Assembly: GCF_030867095.1 (NCBI RefSeq)
Contig: NC_081826.1
Location: 254,366,251 to 254,430,250 of the forward strand
Source: Alligator mississippiensis
Taxonomy: Eukaryota > Chordata > Crocodylia > Alligatoridae
Direction: 5' to 3'
Length of the DNA stretch: 64,000 bases
A program made the position numbers and the translations under genes. This document shows, one piece after another, positions 38,947-49,280 of this stretch (its first letter is position 1; each line of letters starts with the position of its first letter). The notes beneath the pieces were generated by a model. It searched no databases. It worked only from the letters and a program-made list of their open reading frames with translations, and was not told the origin of the DNA.

Positions 38947-39347
38947 TATTAATACAGGAAGTGCAATTCTGGAACACTTAATGAGAATCACTGTGACTCT
39001 GGTGATTTATTAAATTTAGCTAAAGTCTCAGTCACTTTTGAATACTAGTTCTGTAAACCCTCTTGCAGAGCCAAGATAGTTGCAAATTACATGTCCCATC
39101 TTCCTTGTCTTAAGCAGATTTGTTCAATGATGCTGCAATTTTGTTTGCAAAATGAGATTCATGTATGAAACAGGAGTTCTGCATTTAATACAACCATGGC
39201 AAGTCCTGTATCATTTATACTCAGGAATGAAAAGCTACCTTTGATTCTCAGTACATTCAACTTGTGTCTACAATCACATTTGAACCTCACTTTGAATTCA
39301 GTAAGGCATGCATTCCTGTTTGGGGCAAGCCTTGCCGGCCTCAGTAA

Positions 39348-39645
39348 CAGTGCTCAGCCTTTGGCCTGTGGGCCACTTTGACCCACAGCCATGTCATCCA
39401 GCCCATAGGGCTCCCCACTGGTCCAGAGATTTGGTAGCTGAAGAGTGGTGGTACCACTTCCCTACTGCCAAATCTCCGGAGTCATGGAGAACCCCGATAC
39501 CTGTACGCTGAGCCCCCAGGCCCCATTCCCCATGCAGATAGCAAACACAGGGGAGGAGGGGGGACACACAAGGATTATGCCAGCCCCCAGAAGGACTCCC
39601 ATGCCATTCATCTGGTCTGCAGGGCCAAGAGGTTGAGTACCATTG
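39348..39645. mobile_element. Short hAT element
   Basis: The left end CAGTGCTCAGCC and right end GGTTGAGTACCATTG form imperfect inverted repeats. The body has CCTGTGGGCCACTTTGACCC and CATCCAGCCCATAGGGC, wording shared with the elements at 14737 and 58467. The target duplication is not preserved. Confidence 0.7.
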
Positions 39646-39796
39646 TCCCAAATAATTTAAAAGTGAGTGCCAATTCATGTGCATACTATTTAATGAACAG
39701 TAATGGGAAAGGAAATACAAACTAAGAGCTCAAATAATTTTCAACTGTTTACTAAAACTGACCGATTCTCTGAAGGAAGGAAAAAATCATACTAAA

Positions 39797-39837
39797 GCAA
39801 GAACCTAAAATGTGACATTCATTCCAACAGCAACTTC
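39797..39837 (+). repeat. 41-bp duplicate of 37780-37820
   Basis: AAGAACCTAAAATGTGACAT followed by CATTC.AACAGCAACT is found at both places with about two differences, in the same orientation. One copy lies inside the hAT at 37685; the other is isolated. Confidence 0.7.
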
Positions 39838-40992
39838 AGAGATCATTTTCTACTGCCAAATCTATACTGAAAACATACATTGCATTTGAAAAGTTTGAGT
39901 ACACATCAGCTAATACATTTAAGATGACTTATCAGCAAGAACAGATAAGTCCTTTGCAAGCATGTTAGCCAATTATTAAGCCCCACATATATTCCAGGTC
40001 AGTGACATTCAGCCCTGACTAATAAGACCCATGTGAGCAGTCTGTGTTAACCAAGAGCCACAACATATATATCCCAAGGTGAATTGTGACAAATGCTCCA
40101 GGTCAAAAGGAAAAACAAAGCACAGAACAAAAAAAGACACCACACACTGTACACTACATTAGCTAACACTCACACAGCCCAACAAAGGCATATATTTCAG
40201 AAGTGGTAAGAGCCTTTAATTTAGGCTGCACAGATGTTCATTTCTACCAAAAGAAATTTCTTCCGGTAAAAAGCAGCCTGGGAGCTAGACTACAGACATT
40301 TATCCTCATAGCTGGAGAGCTTCCCAAGCAAGCCCTCCAGCCAGATAGCACTACAGGGCTGCTGCCTGGGTTACCCCACCCTTACAGGAATCCATTAACT
40401 GACAATCGCTACAGAGAGCCCCAGGAGGGTTACTGTCCTGTGAGAATGCTTCTGCCCCCCTCTCCCCTGATGCTGTCAGTCAGCTGACTGGCAGGGGAGG
40501 GGGCATTCTTCCACGGTGGGGACTGCAATTCTCCACTGCAGGAGAAAAGCCCTTGCTCCTTACAGTCATCCCTCCCAGCTAACCTGAAGGAGTGCAGGGC
40601 GGGGGAGAGCACTCAGTTGGCTCAGAGCCTTACGGCAGAAGCATGGCAGCTTGCCTCACCCTGCACTGCTCTGGGCTGACCCAGAGCAGTGTGGGGCAAG
40701 GAAGGGGAATTTTGCTGCAATAAGGCTCTTGAGCCTTGCCACTGTGGCATAGCAGCCTGCCTCACCCTGCCACTCAGCTGACCTAGAGCTATGCAAAGGC
40801 AAGTTGGAGGGGTCAGGAACCAAGAGCTGGGCTAGGGAGAACCTCTATAGCTGCTTGCAGATGTTAAAAAAAACAAACCAAAAAAAACCAAAAAAAAACA
40901 ACCCAGCTCTACTTTAAACTTGGTGCACTCCCACACAGAGCCCAGCACATCCTCAGAAGCAGCACTGTGTTAGGCAGACCCAGCTTACCCAA

Positions 40993-41113
40993 CATCTGTA
41001 TAGATCAGGCACTTTAGTGGGGCTTTTTGGCACTTTTATCAAATAGCTGATTCAATCAGCTATTTGATAAAAGTGCCAAAAAGCCCTGCTGAAGCACCCG
41101 ATCTATACAGATG
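40993..41113. repeat. Near-perfect 60-bp-arm palindrome
   Basis: The arms 40993-41052 and 41054-41113 are reverse complements around a single central base (41053). The inner 33 bp of each arm match perfectly; the outer 27 bp have about six mismatches. Weaker symmetry appears to continue outward by roughly 30 bp on each side. As single-stranded DNA or RNA it would make a long hairpin. It resembles the core of a fold-back DNA transposon. Confidence 0.93.
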
Positions 41114-44100
41114 CTGCAGAGCCAGGTCGAAGTAACACGGTGCTGATTCTGGTAAAGCTCCCAGCCACCCTGAATAGAAGGGGCAGCAATGTAAAAGTCA
41201 GAGGGGCAAGGAGCCAGGAACACAGGGGCTCTCAGGGTGCTAGAGCTCCTGGTTCCCCTAGAGTAGTGGGATGGCAATTTAAAAGTCAGCAGCTGAAAGT
41301 GGAGTCCTCTGGTTGTGCCTGGTGTTTTTTTTCTCTCCTGGAGCAGGCATTTTTGCTCCAGGAGAAAGCCTGAATGTCTATGCACTTTTGCTTTCTGCTG
41401 GAAGAACAGCAATTCTCCTGGTTAAAACTGAACATCTGTGCCAGTGTGTACTAAATTTCGGTATATATAGTTGTTTGAAGGCATAGCCAATGCATGGTGT
41501 AACAAGTAAATAAAAAATATAATTTCCTGGAAAAAGCCACAGGTGAGAAGCTAGACAGCCACTTGTGGCTTAAGAGTCATAGTCTGACTATTACCCAGCT
41601 AGTAAAGCAATGAATCTACCTTAAAAGGTAAAAAGAAAAAAAAGTTAATGGTATTAGTTAAAATGTTTTGTAAAATGATGCATATTTCCAGTGTAGGCAA
41701 GAATTAAGTTTATCGATAGACAGATAATTTGGTAGAGTATTCAGTTTTGAAAGACAGGTTTTAATTTGACATACAACAGCTGCGGGTTTTACTCTCCCCA
41801 TATCTTTCAGCTATATTTGTGTAATTTAAATTGGTAACACACAAAAAAATCTCTCAAGTAAAATTTCACACTATTTTAATGTTGGTCTCACCCTCCAAGG
41901 TACAAGTGTTGAGATCACAGTTATCTGGAACAGGAAGGCAAAGAAAGTAAGTGCCTTCCATCATCTAGCACAAATTAAATGTATGACACCCATGAACAAC
42001 TTGAGTGCAAACCAGAATCATTTGGTTATGACACCAGCCTGTTTCCAAAGAAAGATGGTGCAAATTCAGTATGTTAGCTTCAATACAGCAAGGTGGATCT
42101 GACTGAAATCAAATTGATTTTAATCATGACTTAAATCACAATTTAAAATCACTGGTCAGGAAGCCTCAATTTAATTGCCGTTTTCTACAAATGTGCATTC
42201 TTGTTGATATCCTTTATTCATTTAACATCTTGAAGCTTTGCACTTTTAGAGAAAGATAAGGACTTGACTCTGTATACAAACTTGCAGAGACAAGACTGAA
42301 GAGTAGGTAATCATTCACGTCTGTTCTCTCTCATCTCTATATACTGCTGTTAACAAGGATATTATCTCTGGAGACAAATCCACAGTTTGACAACTGAAAC
42401 TAAGCATCACAGAGATGCTTAATGGGATCTTCTAGACTGAGCACTGAGTCCCAGGAGAGTGGGTTTCTTTAATCTTTATTAATCTACAGAGGAGCCAACA
42501 AAAACCCCGTAAGATTGGACCCCCAATATAGTCCATGGCCTGTTGTGACCTATTTATAAAACTTTTCTAGAAAGGTTATATAAACATATCATCTCAAATA
42601 ATATATAATTAAAGTTAATTCCTATTCCATGATGATCTCTTTGAGCTTTAAGAGATCTTAAATTAAAGCTATCTTGACATTAGATTTTTTTTTATTTAAT
42701 TGTATTTAAAAAAAATTTTTTTTTGTTAAGATGCTTTAAAAAAACAAAACCTAATTTAAATATATTTTTTAAATGGTTGATTTAATTAATTGACCCTGCA
42801 ATACAGTTTTAGGTAAGCAAAAAAAAAAAGGGGGGGGGGGGAATCTTGTAAAGGAAAGACTACCTGTTTAAATAATTGTATTCAAATTTTTCTAGTTTGT
42901 GTCCACCTTTAAAAGGTAAACAAAAAAAATGAACTACAAGAAGGGCATTGCAGATATTTAAAAACATTCAAGTCAGTAAGAACATGTGTACAGATTTAAG
43001 CATAAAAAAAAAAAACAAACACTAAGCCCTTTATTTATAAATCAGCTCCTCCTTTCCCAATACTGAGATCCTACCTGCTCTCCCCACAGGGAGCAGGGCA
43101 GGTGAGGGGAAAATGAAAAGAAATATCTTGGAGCACCTGAAACACAATAAATAGTTGGAACCTGCTCTTGCTGGTATGGAGTATAGTTCCATATGAAAGA
43201 GCCTTTAAAAATAAGAACATTTGCATACTAAACAGGCCATTAGGCAATCAGTTCAGTTGAATTCATTTCGCTCTCATATTTCTGAAGACATGAATTAAGC
43301 AGCAAACAAACCAGCAAAAAAACCAAGTGAATATAAGCCAGCCATAATGCCTTCCTGCATGTTCACTACAACAGGTTTCATCATGCTTCACAATTCAGAT
43401 GAAACCCCCATGTGAGAACACAGTGGGGATAAACAGGAAAGGCAAAGCAGTCTGTGAAAATCAGCATAATCACCACAAACAGGAAAGACAACCACATACT
43501 ACCTTCCAATATGGCACAGAAGTTTGGGAAGACACCTTGGGATTTCACGTACTTGATAGTCCCACCATTACAAGCTAACATAGAACTTCATGCAGCATGT
43601 CATTTGCCAATATTCAAGTGGCCAGCACACCACAAACATAATTTTTCTACCTAAAGACCTGAATCACCTAATAAGGAGGTAATGTTGCAGGGCAGCAAAG
43701 CACATTACTGTACCAAAACCTCCCATGAATGAAAACCATTGTGAAATGTCTCCTGTCCCCTCCCCCAATACCAAATACAAGATTTCCCAAACAAGAGCCA
43801 AGGCCGCTCTCTTTTTGAGCACTCCTCCCATCTGAGCTAAGAAACATTTTCCAGTTGGAAAGAGCTCATACACTCCCTTACAAAAAAGCATAACATCTGG
43901 TTAAGTTACAATAGGTTTCTTCGTATACAAGAGTGGCTCATGATCTCAGTATCCCATGACCTCGGCATTCTGTGCAGACTTAAAAATCATCCTTGTGGCA
44001 AAGCAGGACAGAAATGCTGAACTCAGCCACCTGGGTGTATAATGATATTACTTTCTCTAGAAAACACCAGCACCTCTCTGTTGCTGAAGCCGTTCACTCA

Positions 44101-44445
44101 ACAGTTAGCCCTTAAAACACTCCTAATCTATTAAAAGCCTATTTAATCTCATTTTGCCTGCAGTTGTGAGCCGTCTCCTTACATTTCCAAACCAAAAGGA
44201 AAAGGTTTGGCTCCCCCCATGGAAAGCAGAAAAAAAAGCAGCAGCAAGAATTGGGAAAAAAGCAGCATCAGTGCCATTTTCCTCCTCTCGCACCCCCCAC
44301 ATCTCCTGCGGCAGGGGGTGGTTTGATTGCACTGTTTTGATACTTGGGCTAAAGGTTGTGCCACTCCTCTTTGACGTCTCCCTACTTATGGGAAGTGATT
44401 TGTGTGCGAGCATCACATGCTGCTTGGGGGGGGGAGGGGGGGGAG

Positions 44446-44450
<5 letters not shown>

Positions 44451-44476
<26 letters not shown>
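44451..44476 (+). repeat. (GA)13 microsatellite
   Basis: Thirteen GA units lie in CERT1 intron 1, close to the promoter island. Confidence 0.95.
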
Positions 44477-44615
44477 CCATACCAGAAAAAAAAAGAAACA
44501 AAATGAGAGAAAGAAAAATGAGCAGCATTTTCCCCGGGCGAGCCGAGCCCCGGGCGACCACCGCATGCCCAACTCCGCTCGCGGACCTGATGCGCGGCTC
44601 CGCCCGTGCCGGCCC

Positions 44616-44644
44616 GGGAGGGGAGGGGAGGGGAGGGGAGGGGG
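44616..44644 (+). repeat. Tandem GGGGA tract, possible G-quadruplex
   Basis: Six runs of three to five G are separated by single A residues, a pattern that fits G-quadruplex formation on the plus strand. It lies about 200 bp inside CERT1 intron 1, on the strand that is template for CERT1. Confidence 0.8.
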
Positions 44645-44782
44645 CGCCGGGGCAGACATTCGTGCGGGCGGCGATGACTCCCCATTTGGGGGTGGGGGCG
44701 AGCGGAGACTTCGCCGCTCTCAGGACGGGCGCTAGAAGCATCCTCAGCCCGAGCCCTCCCCGTGCCCGACGCCCGCCGGCTA

Positions 44783-45139
<357 letters not shown>

Positions 45140-45152
45140 TCAGAGCGCCGCC

Positions 45153-45163
45153 GCCGCCATCTT
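45153..45163 (-). promoter_or_regulatory. YY1-like motif, CERT1 side
   Basis: The minus strand reads AAGATGGCGGC, an exact match to the common YY1 core. It is oriented with CERT1 and about 215 bp upstream of its start codon, so it could mark the CERT1 start region. Confidence 0.7.
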
Positions 45164-45260
45164 ACACAGGGAGGTCGCTCCGTGCCACTATTTACCAGCC
45201 CCCCCTGGCCCGCGCCGCGCCGCGCCGCGCCCCCGCCCCGTGTCACGGCCCGCGCCGTGC

Positions 45261-45280
45261 TGCCCGCCGGGCCTTGTAGT
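45261..45280 (+). promoter_or_regulatory. ZNF143-like motif 1
   Basis: It matches a remembered ZNF143 consensus (TGCATKCTGGGANTTGTAGT) at 16 of 20 positions, with a perfect TTGTAGT end. It is the first of three in the same orientation. Confidence 0.6.
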
Positions 45281-45313
45281 TTCGCGAAGGCAGCCGAGGG
45301 CGGGACGCCTCGG

Positions 45314-45333
45314 TGCATCTTGGGAGTTGCAGT
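45314..45333 (+). promoter_or_regulatory. ZNF143-like motif 2
   Basis: TGCATCTTGGGAGTTGCAGT matches the same consensus at 17 of 20 positions. It begins 53 bp after motif 1. Confidence 0.68.
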
Positions 45334-45353
45334 CTTTCTCCGTCCTGGAGCTG

Positions 45354-45373
45354 AGCATGCTGGGAGACGCAGT
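45354..45373 (+). promoter_or_regulatory. ZNF143-like motif 3
   Basis: The CATGCTGGGAG core and CAGT end match the consensus at 16 of 20 positions. It begins 40 bp after motif 2, in the same orientation. Confidence 0.62.
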
Positions 45374-45413
45374 CCACCGCGGGAAAGCAGTTACACTGGG
45401 AGGGGAACTGGCA

Positions 45414-45426
45414 GCCGCCATCTTGG
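45414..45426 (-). promoter_or_regulatory. YY1-like motif, central
   Basis: The minus strand reads CCAAGATGGCGGC, an extended YY1 match, between the ZNF143-like cluster and the presumed POLK exon. Confidence 0.68.
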
Positions 45427-45599
45427 CTCCACTGCCTGGAACTGAATGTGACTTTTCCGGTCTTCAGTGTGGTGGGGCCCGATTTCCTGCCTCTCCTCAC
45501 AGAGACCGCTGTCTGCTACCTTGCCCGGCTTCGTAGCTCTTCTCCAGGCAGGAGAGATTCCCCGTTCCCCCACCCTAGCGCAGGTGTCGGGAAGCTGGT

Positions 45600-45753
45600 G
45601 CCTGCCTAGTCTGCGGTCTTTCCCTTAACAAACATGGCGGCCGCGGCGTCACGCCTCCCGCAGGAAGGGGCGGTCCGAGCCGGCCGGCTGAGGGAAGGTG
45701 CCGCCGGCTCACAGCTGAGGCATCGGGGCAAGCGATACTTCCTGCGGTCACAG
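45600..45753 (+). other. POLK: Presumed first exon of POLK (DNA polymerase kappa)
   Basis: POLK is placed by gene order only: it lies head-to-head with CERT1 in other amniotes. Translesion polymerase kappa bypasses bulky minor-groove adducts in the nucleus. In human the first exon is non-coding and the start codon is in exon 2, which should encode MDSTKEK-like residues and is not in this window. Here a good donor (CAG then GTAACG) follows 45753. An ATG at 45634 in a TISU-like context opens 40 codons (MAAAASRLPQEGAVRAGRLR onward) that reach the donor in phase 0 without a stop. This could be an N-terminal extension, an upstream ORF ending in the next exon, or chance. The 5' border is a guess. 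Confidence 0.6.
45630..45641 (+). promoter_or_regulatory. TISU-like element at first ATG of presumed POLK exon 1
   Basis: AAACATGGCGGC matches the TISU consensus (SAASATGGCGGC) at 11 of 12 positions; only the first base differs. TISU elements combine a YY1 site with a start codon that works with very short 5' leaders. The ATG has A at -3 and G at +4. Confidence 0.6.
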
Positions 45754-47130
45754 GTAACGTGGCCGGCAAGCGGGTGGGCCCTGCGTCCCCAGCCGTGTTC
45801 TGGGCGTTGCCTCGTCTGTAGCTCCCGGGCGAAGACACGGGAGCCCCGCCCCCCCGCCTCGGCCGCCCCTTCGCCCGGCAGCGGTGTCCCCGGGCCCTGC
45901 CTCCGCGCGGCCTCTTCCCGCCGCCTCTCGTCCCCGGCCCGGTGCCCGTTGGTGCCGAGGCTTGTCTGGACCCAACCAAGAGCCGCGCCTCGGCGGGGGC
46001 GCAGAGCTGCCACCTCTTAAATATAAAATTATCGAATTGGAAGCTCAAAATGATCGTATTTGCCAAACAACTATTGTACACTGAAAAAACACGCAAATCA
46101 GTATGCCAGAAAGTCGTTGTGGTCTTTACTTTAATTCGCTGTAACCCGCCAGTGATGAGTAAGACCTGGGTCATTCAAGTTGAAGCTTTTCTTTATTTTG
46201 AGGCAAGCTGTCATAAGAAAGTGCTGACAGCAAGCCCAAAAATTGGTTAAGACTCCCTGACAGTGGCTTGGGTTTTGCATATGCTGCATCAATTAGCTGC
46301 TTCAAATGTATTGTACATTTTGAACACTTTCACCATTATTGGTTGTATGTTGCACAAGGGTTGAAGATATACAAATATGATAATTATTGTACACCTGGCA
46401 ACAGTGGTGCAGCATCAGCTCAAGGTGCTTGGGCTGCATCAGCTCGCGTGGCTGCCTCCAGCCATGGAGGGCCCAGGAGCCCAATCCTTGCAGCGCCTGG
46501 GCAGGGCTAAGGCATGCAAGGCTGATGGCTGCACTGGGACCCACACATGCCTGTGCGAGGGCAGGCTCTGTCCCTGGCTCACCTGTATTATCTCTACTTC
46601 TTAAGGCGCAGGTCTGCCCTCAGCTTGCTTGGGGTGCGCAGTCTCATTGGAGAGGGGCAAGGTGGGGTGTGCAGGTGGGGCTGGGTAGCACTTTGGGGAC
46701 AGACTCGTTCAGAAATGCATAAGCATTCATGACTCAAACTTAAACTCAGTTCACTTATGAGAGGCTGTGACCAGATAGCAGCTTCATTATGTGAAGCTGA
46801 CCATTACTTACGAACCCTTCTCCGTTTCTGAATGAGTTTGCCTGCAAGGTGCTGCCCTGCCCTGCCTTCAAGTAGACTCTTTCACATGAACTCACGGCTC
46901 CTGATGATTACAGTGAATGGAAAATGTGTCAGGCACGTGGACGGATGTAAGGATTTTGAACAGGCTGGTGCAGATGCTGAGGTGGGTCAGCACATATAAA
47001 ATAGACCATATTTTTTTCCACATAAAAATAAAAGCTTTGTCAATAGGCTGGGGGGTCTAGGCCTATATTATTCAGTTTAAGATTGAAGCAAAAACCAAAG
47101 TAACTTCATTGGAATGAGTTAAAAGCTCAT

Positions 47131-47776
47131 GAGACAATAAGCTGAATACGAGCCAACAGTGTGCCCCTGTTGTGAAGAAGGCTAACAGCATACTGGGCTG
47201 CACTTCCAGCAAATCCAGGGAAGTCATTCTTCCCCTCTATTCAGGCCACACCTGGAGTACTGTATCTAGTGTTGCTGCCGCGCCTCCCCCCCCCCCCCCC
47301 CTGCACACTGCAGAAAGGATGTGGACAAATTGGAGAGAGTCCAGCAAAGGGCAACCAAAATTGTTAGAGGCCTGGGACACATGACTTCTGAGGAGAGGCT
47401 GAGGGAACTGGGTTTATTTAATTTGGAGAAGAGAAGACTGAGAGGGGATTTAATAGCAGCTACCTGAAGTGGGGTTTCAAAAAGGATGGAGCTAGACTGT
47501 TCTCAGTGGTGGCAGATGACAGAACAAGGAACAATGGAAGGGAACAAGGACAGTTTAGGTTATATATTAGGAAGAATTTTTTCACTACGAGGGTAGTAAA
47601 GCACTGAAACAGGCTACCCAGAGACATGGTGGAATCGCCATCCTTGGAGCCTTTTAAGACCTGGCTAGACAAAGCCTTGGGTGGGATGATCTAGAAGGGG
47701 ACAATCCTGATTTGAGAAAGGGGTTGGACTAGATGACCTCAAAGGGCCCTTCCATCCCTGACTTTTTATGATTCTA
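47131..47776 (+). mobile_element. CR1 LINE 3' fragment
   Basis: It starts with DNKLN-SQQCAPVVKKANSIL-like coding, passes the C-terminal [13 protein letters not shown] region, and ends with CCCTTCCATCCCTGACTTTT and an ATGATTCTA tail. A C16 run (47286-47301) and frameshifts break it. The same CR1 subfamily appears at 56401-57213. Confidence 0.9.
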
Positions 47777-47796
47777 AAAGCAATCTGCAGTGCTGT

Positions 47797-48061
47797 GAAA
47801 TAGGAGCTTCATGACCCGGAACAGCTAACAGACAGCCGAATTGCAGAAGAAAGACTAGCTTGATGGGTGGAACATCAAGACTCTTAAAAGGAAGAAAGGG
47901 TCATTAACACCTGTGGAATGAAGCATTTAGAAGGAAGTTAAAAGGAATCAGATAGATTATGAAGTATGAAGTCCATTGACTTCCTCAGAGTGCCTGACTA
48001 GAAATGCTGCTGTGACTGCCAGGCAGTTAGTTTTAAACTTCGGGTGGAACAGGAATCAGAG
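47797..48061 (+). repeat. Reverse copy of the repeat inside hAT 37685-38946
   Basis: This segment aligns with the reverse complement of 37738-38033 throughout: GAAATAGGA.CTTCATGACC, CAGCTAACAGACAGC, CTAGCTTGAT.GGTGGAACA, TTAACACCTGTGGAA, and finally GTGGAACAGGAATCA. It immediately follows the CR1 fragment. Borders beyond the aligned part, up to about 48115, are uncertain. Confidence 0.8.
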
Positions 48062-49204
48062 GGGATGCAAGTGCTTCAGTGAACACTGTGCCCCTCCCCT
48101 CCACCTCTGGTTGTACATATATACCTTTGGAAATAATCATGCAGATTAATAGTAAGGTACTTAGCATACATTAATTGCAACCGTGATGCAAATTTGCAGA
48201 ATGTTGAGGGAATGGGGAAATTATGTTAGCACAGTGGAAGCTACAAATATTTTAGGATGCTTTAGATGTTTTATCTATTTTTTTATGTTTGAAATTAATT
48301 TAAAGTAATTTTTCTCTCTCTTATTGCTGCTGTCAAATTCACTTACAATTAGACTATGATCAAAAGTTTTGTCCACTGGTAACATGACTTGTTTATCTTG
48401 GCTCTCTTAACTATTACAGTGTTTCTAGTTAAATCTTAATTTGTATCCTGTATATTAATAGTCATAGCAACAAATGAGATTCATTTAAAATATAGAAAGC
48501 ATAATATACTTTGCTTCCTTTACCATCTATCTTCTCTGGGATGTGTTAATAGAATGGTTTGATAAGATTTCATTAAACTTGAATATGATTTCATCCTTAA
48601 ATGTGCTAAATAATTTACAGCTCTGCTCCTGCATTTGGGAGGGAGGGTGTGGAATATGAGCATGCCTGAGCAAAGCTCATCAAAACTGACTGGGCTGTGC
48701 ATAAGTTGTGGGATCAGGGCTGTAGTTCAAAGAATCCCTCAAAGTGATTAAAGAAAAAAACATTAATGAAACAGATACTAGAACCAAAAAAAACCCCAAA
48801 ACACCTGACTACGAAAAAGGAAAATTTTTCAAACTTTACTGTACAGCTTCTAGCTACAGGTCCAAATAAAAACAAACAACCCCCTGCCGCCCCCCCCACC
48901 CCCCCCAAATTAAAAAAGAGTTAAGGTTGAAAGTAGGCTTTTCCTGTAACCTGCCCCATTTATACTTTGCCCCAGTCCTTGATTTCCCTCACTCATTGTT
49001 ATTTTGTACCCTGATAATAACTGCCTCCATGCTATACTCAGGTTCTCCATGATTCCCTTTAATGTCTGTTTTTTTTCCTGTCCTTGCCTGTTTCTTGCCC
49101 TGTCCACCTCCTTCCTGTATATTTACCAATACTGTTGACTCCGTTCTGGATATGCTTGTCCCTTGCTCCTCTTCTGTTCATCCCTGTCTTAATACCTTCT
49201 GTTT

Positions 49205-49280
49205 CATTCTCTTTCCATCTGATGAAGTGAACTTGGGGTGACAAAAGCTTGTGGTCTCTTAGTCTATAAATGTGCATATC
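49205..49280 (+). repeat. Dispersed repeat tail (CTGATGAAGTGAAC...)
   Basis: The phrase TCTGATGAAGTGAACTTGGG, then CAAAAGCTTGTGG and TTAGTCTATAAA, is a familiar amniote interspersed-repeat end. A reverse copy lies at about 60058-60140. Family not identified. Confidence 0.55.
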
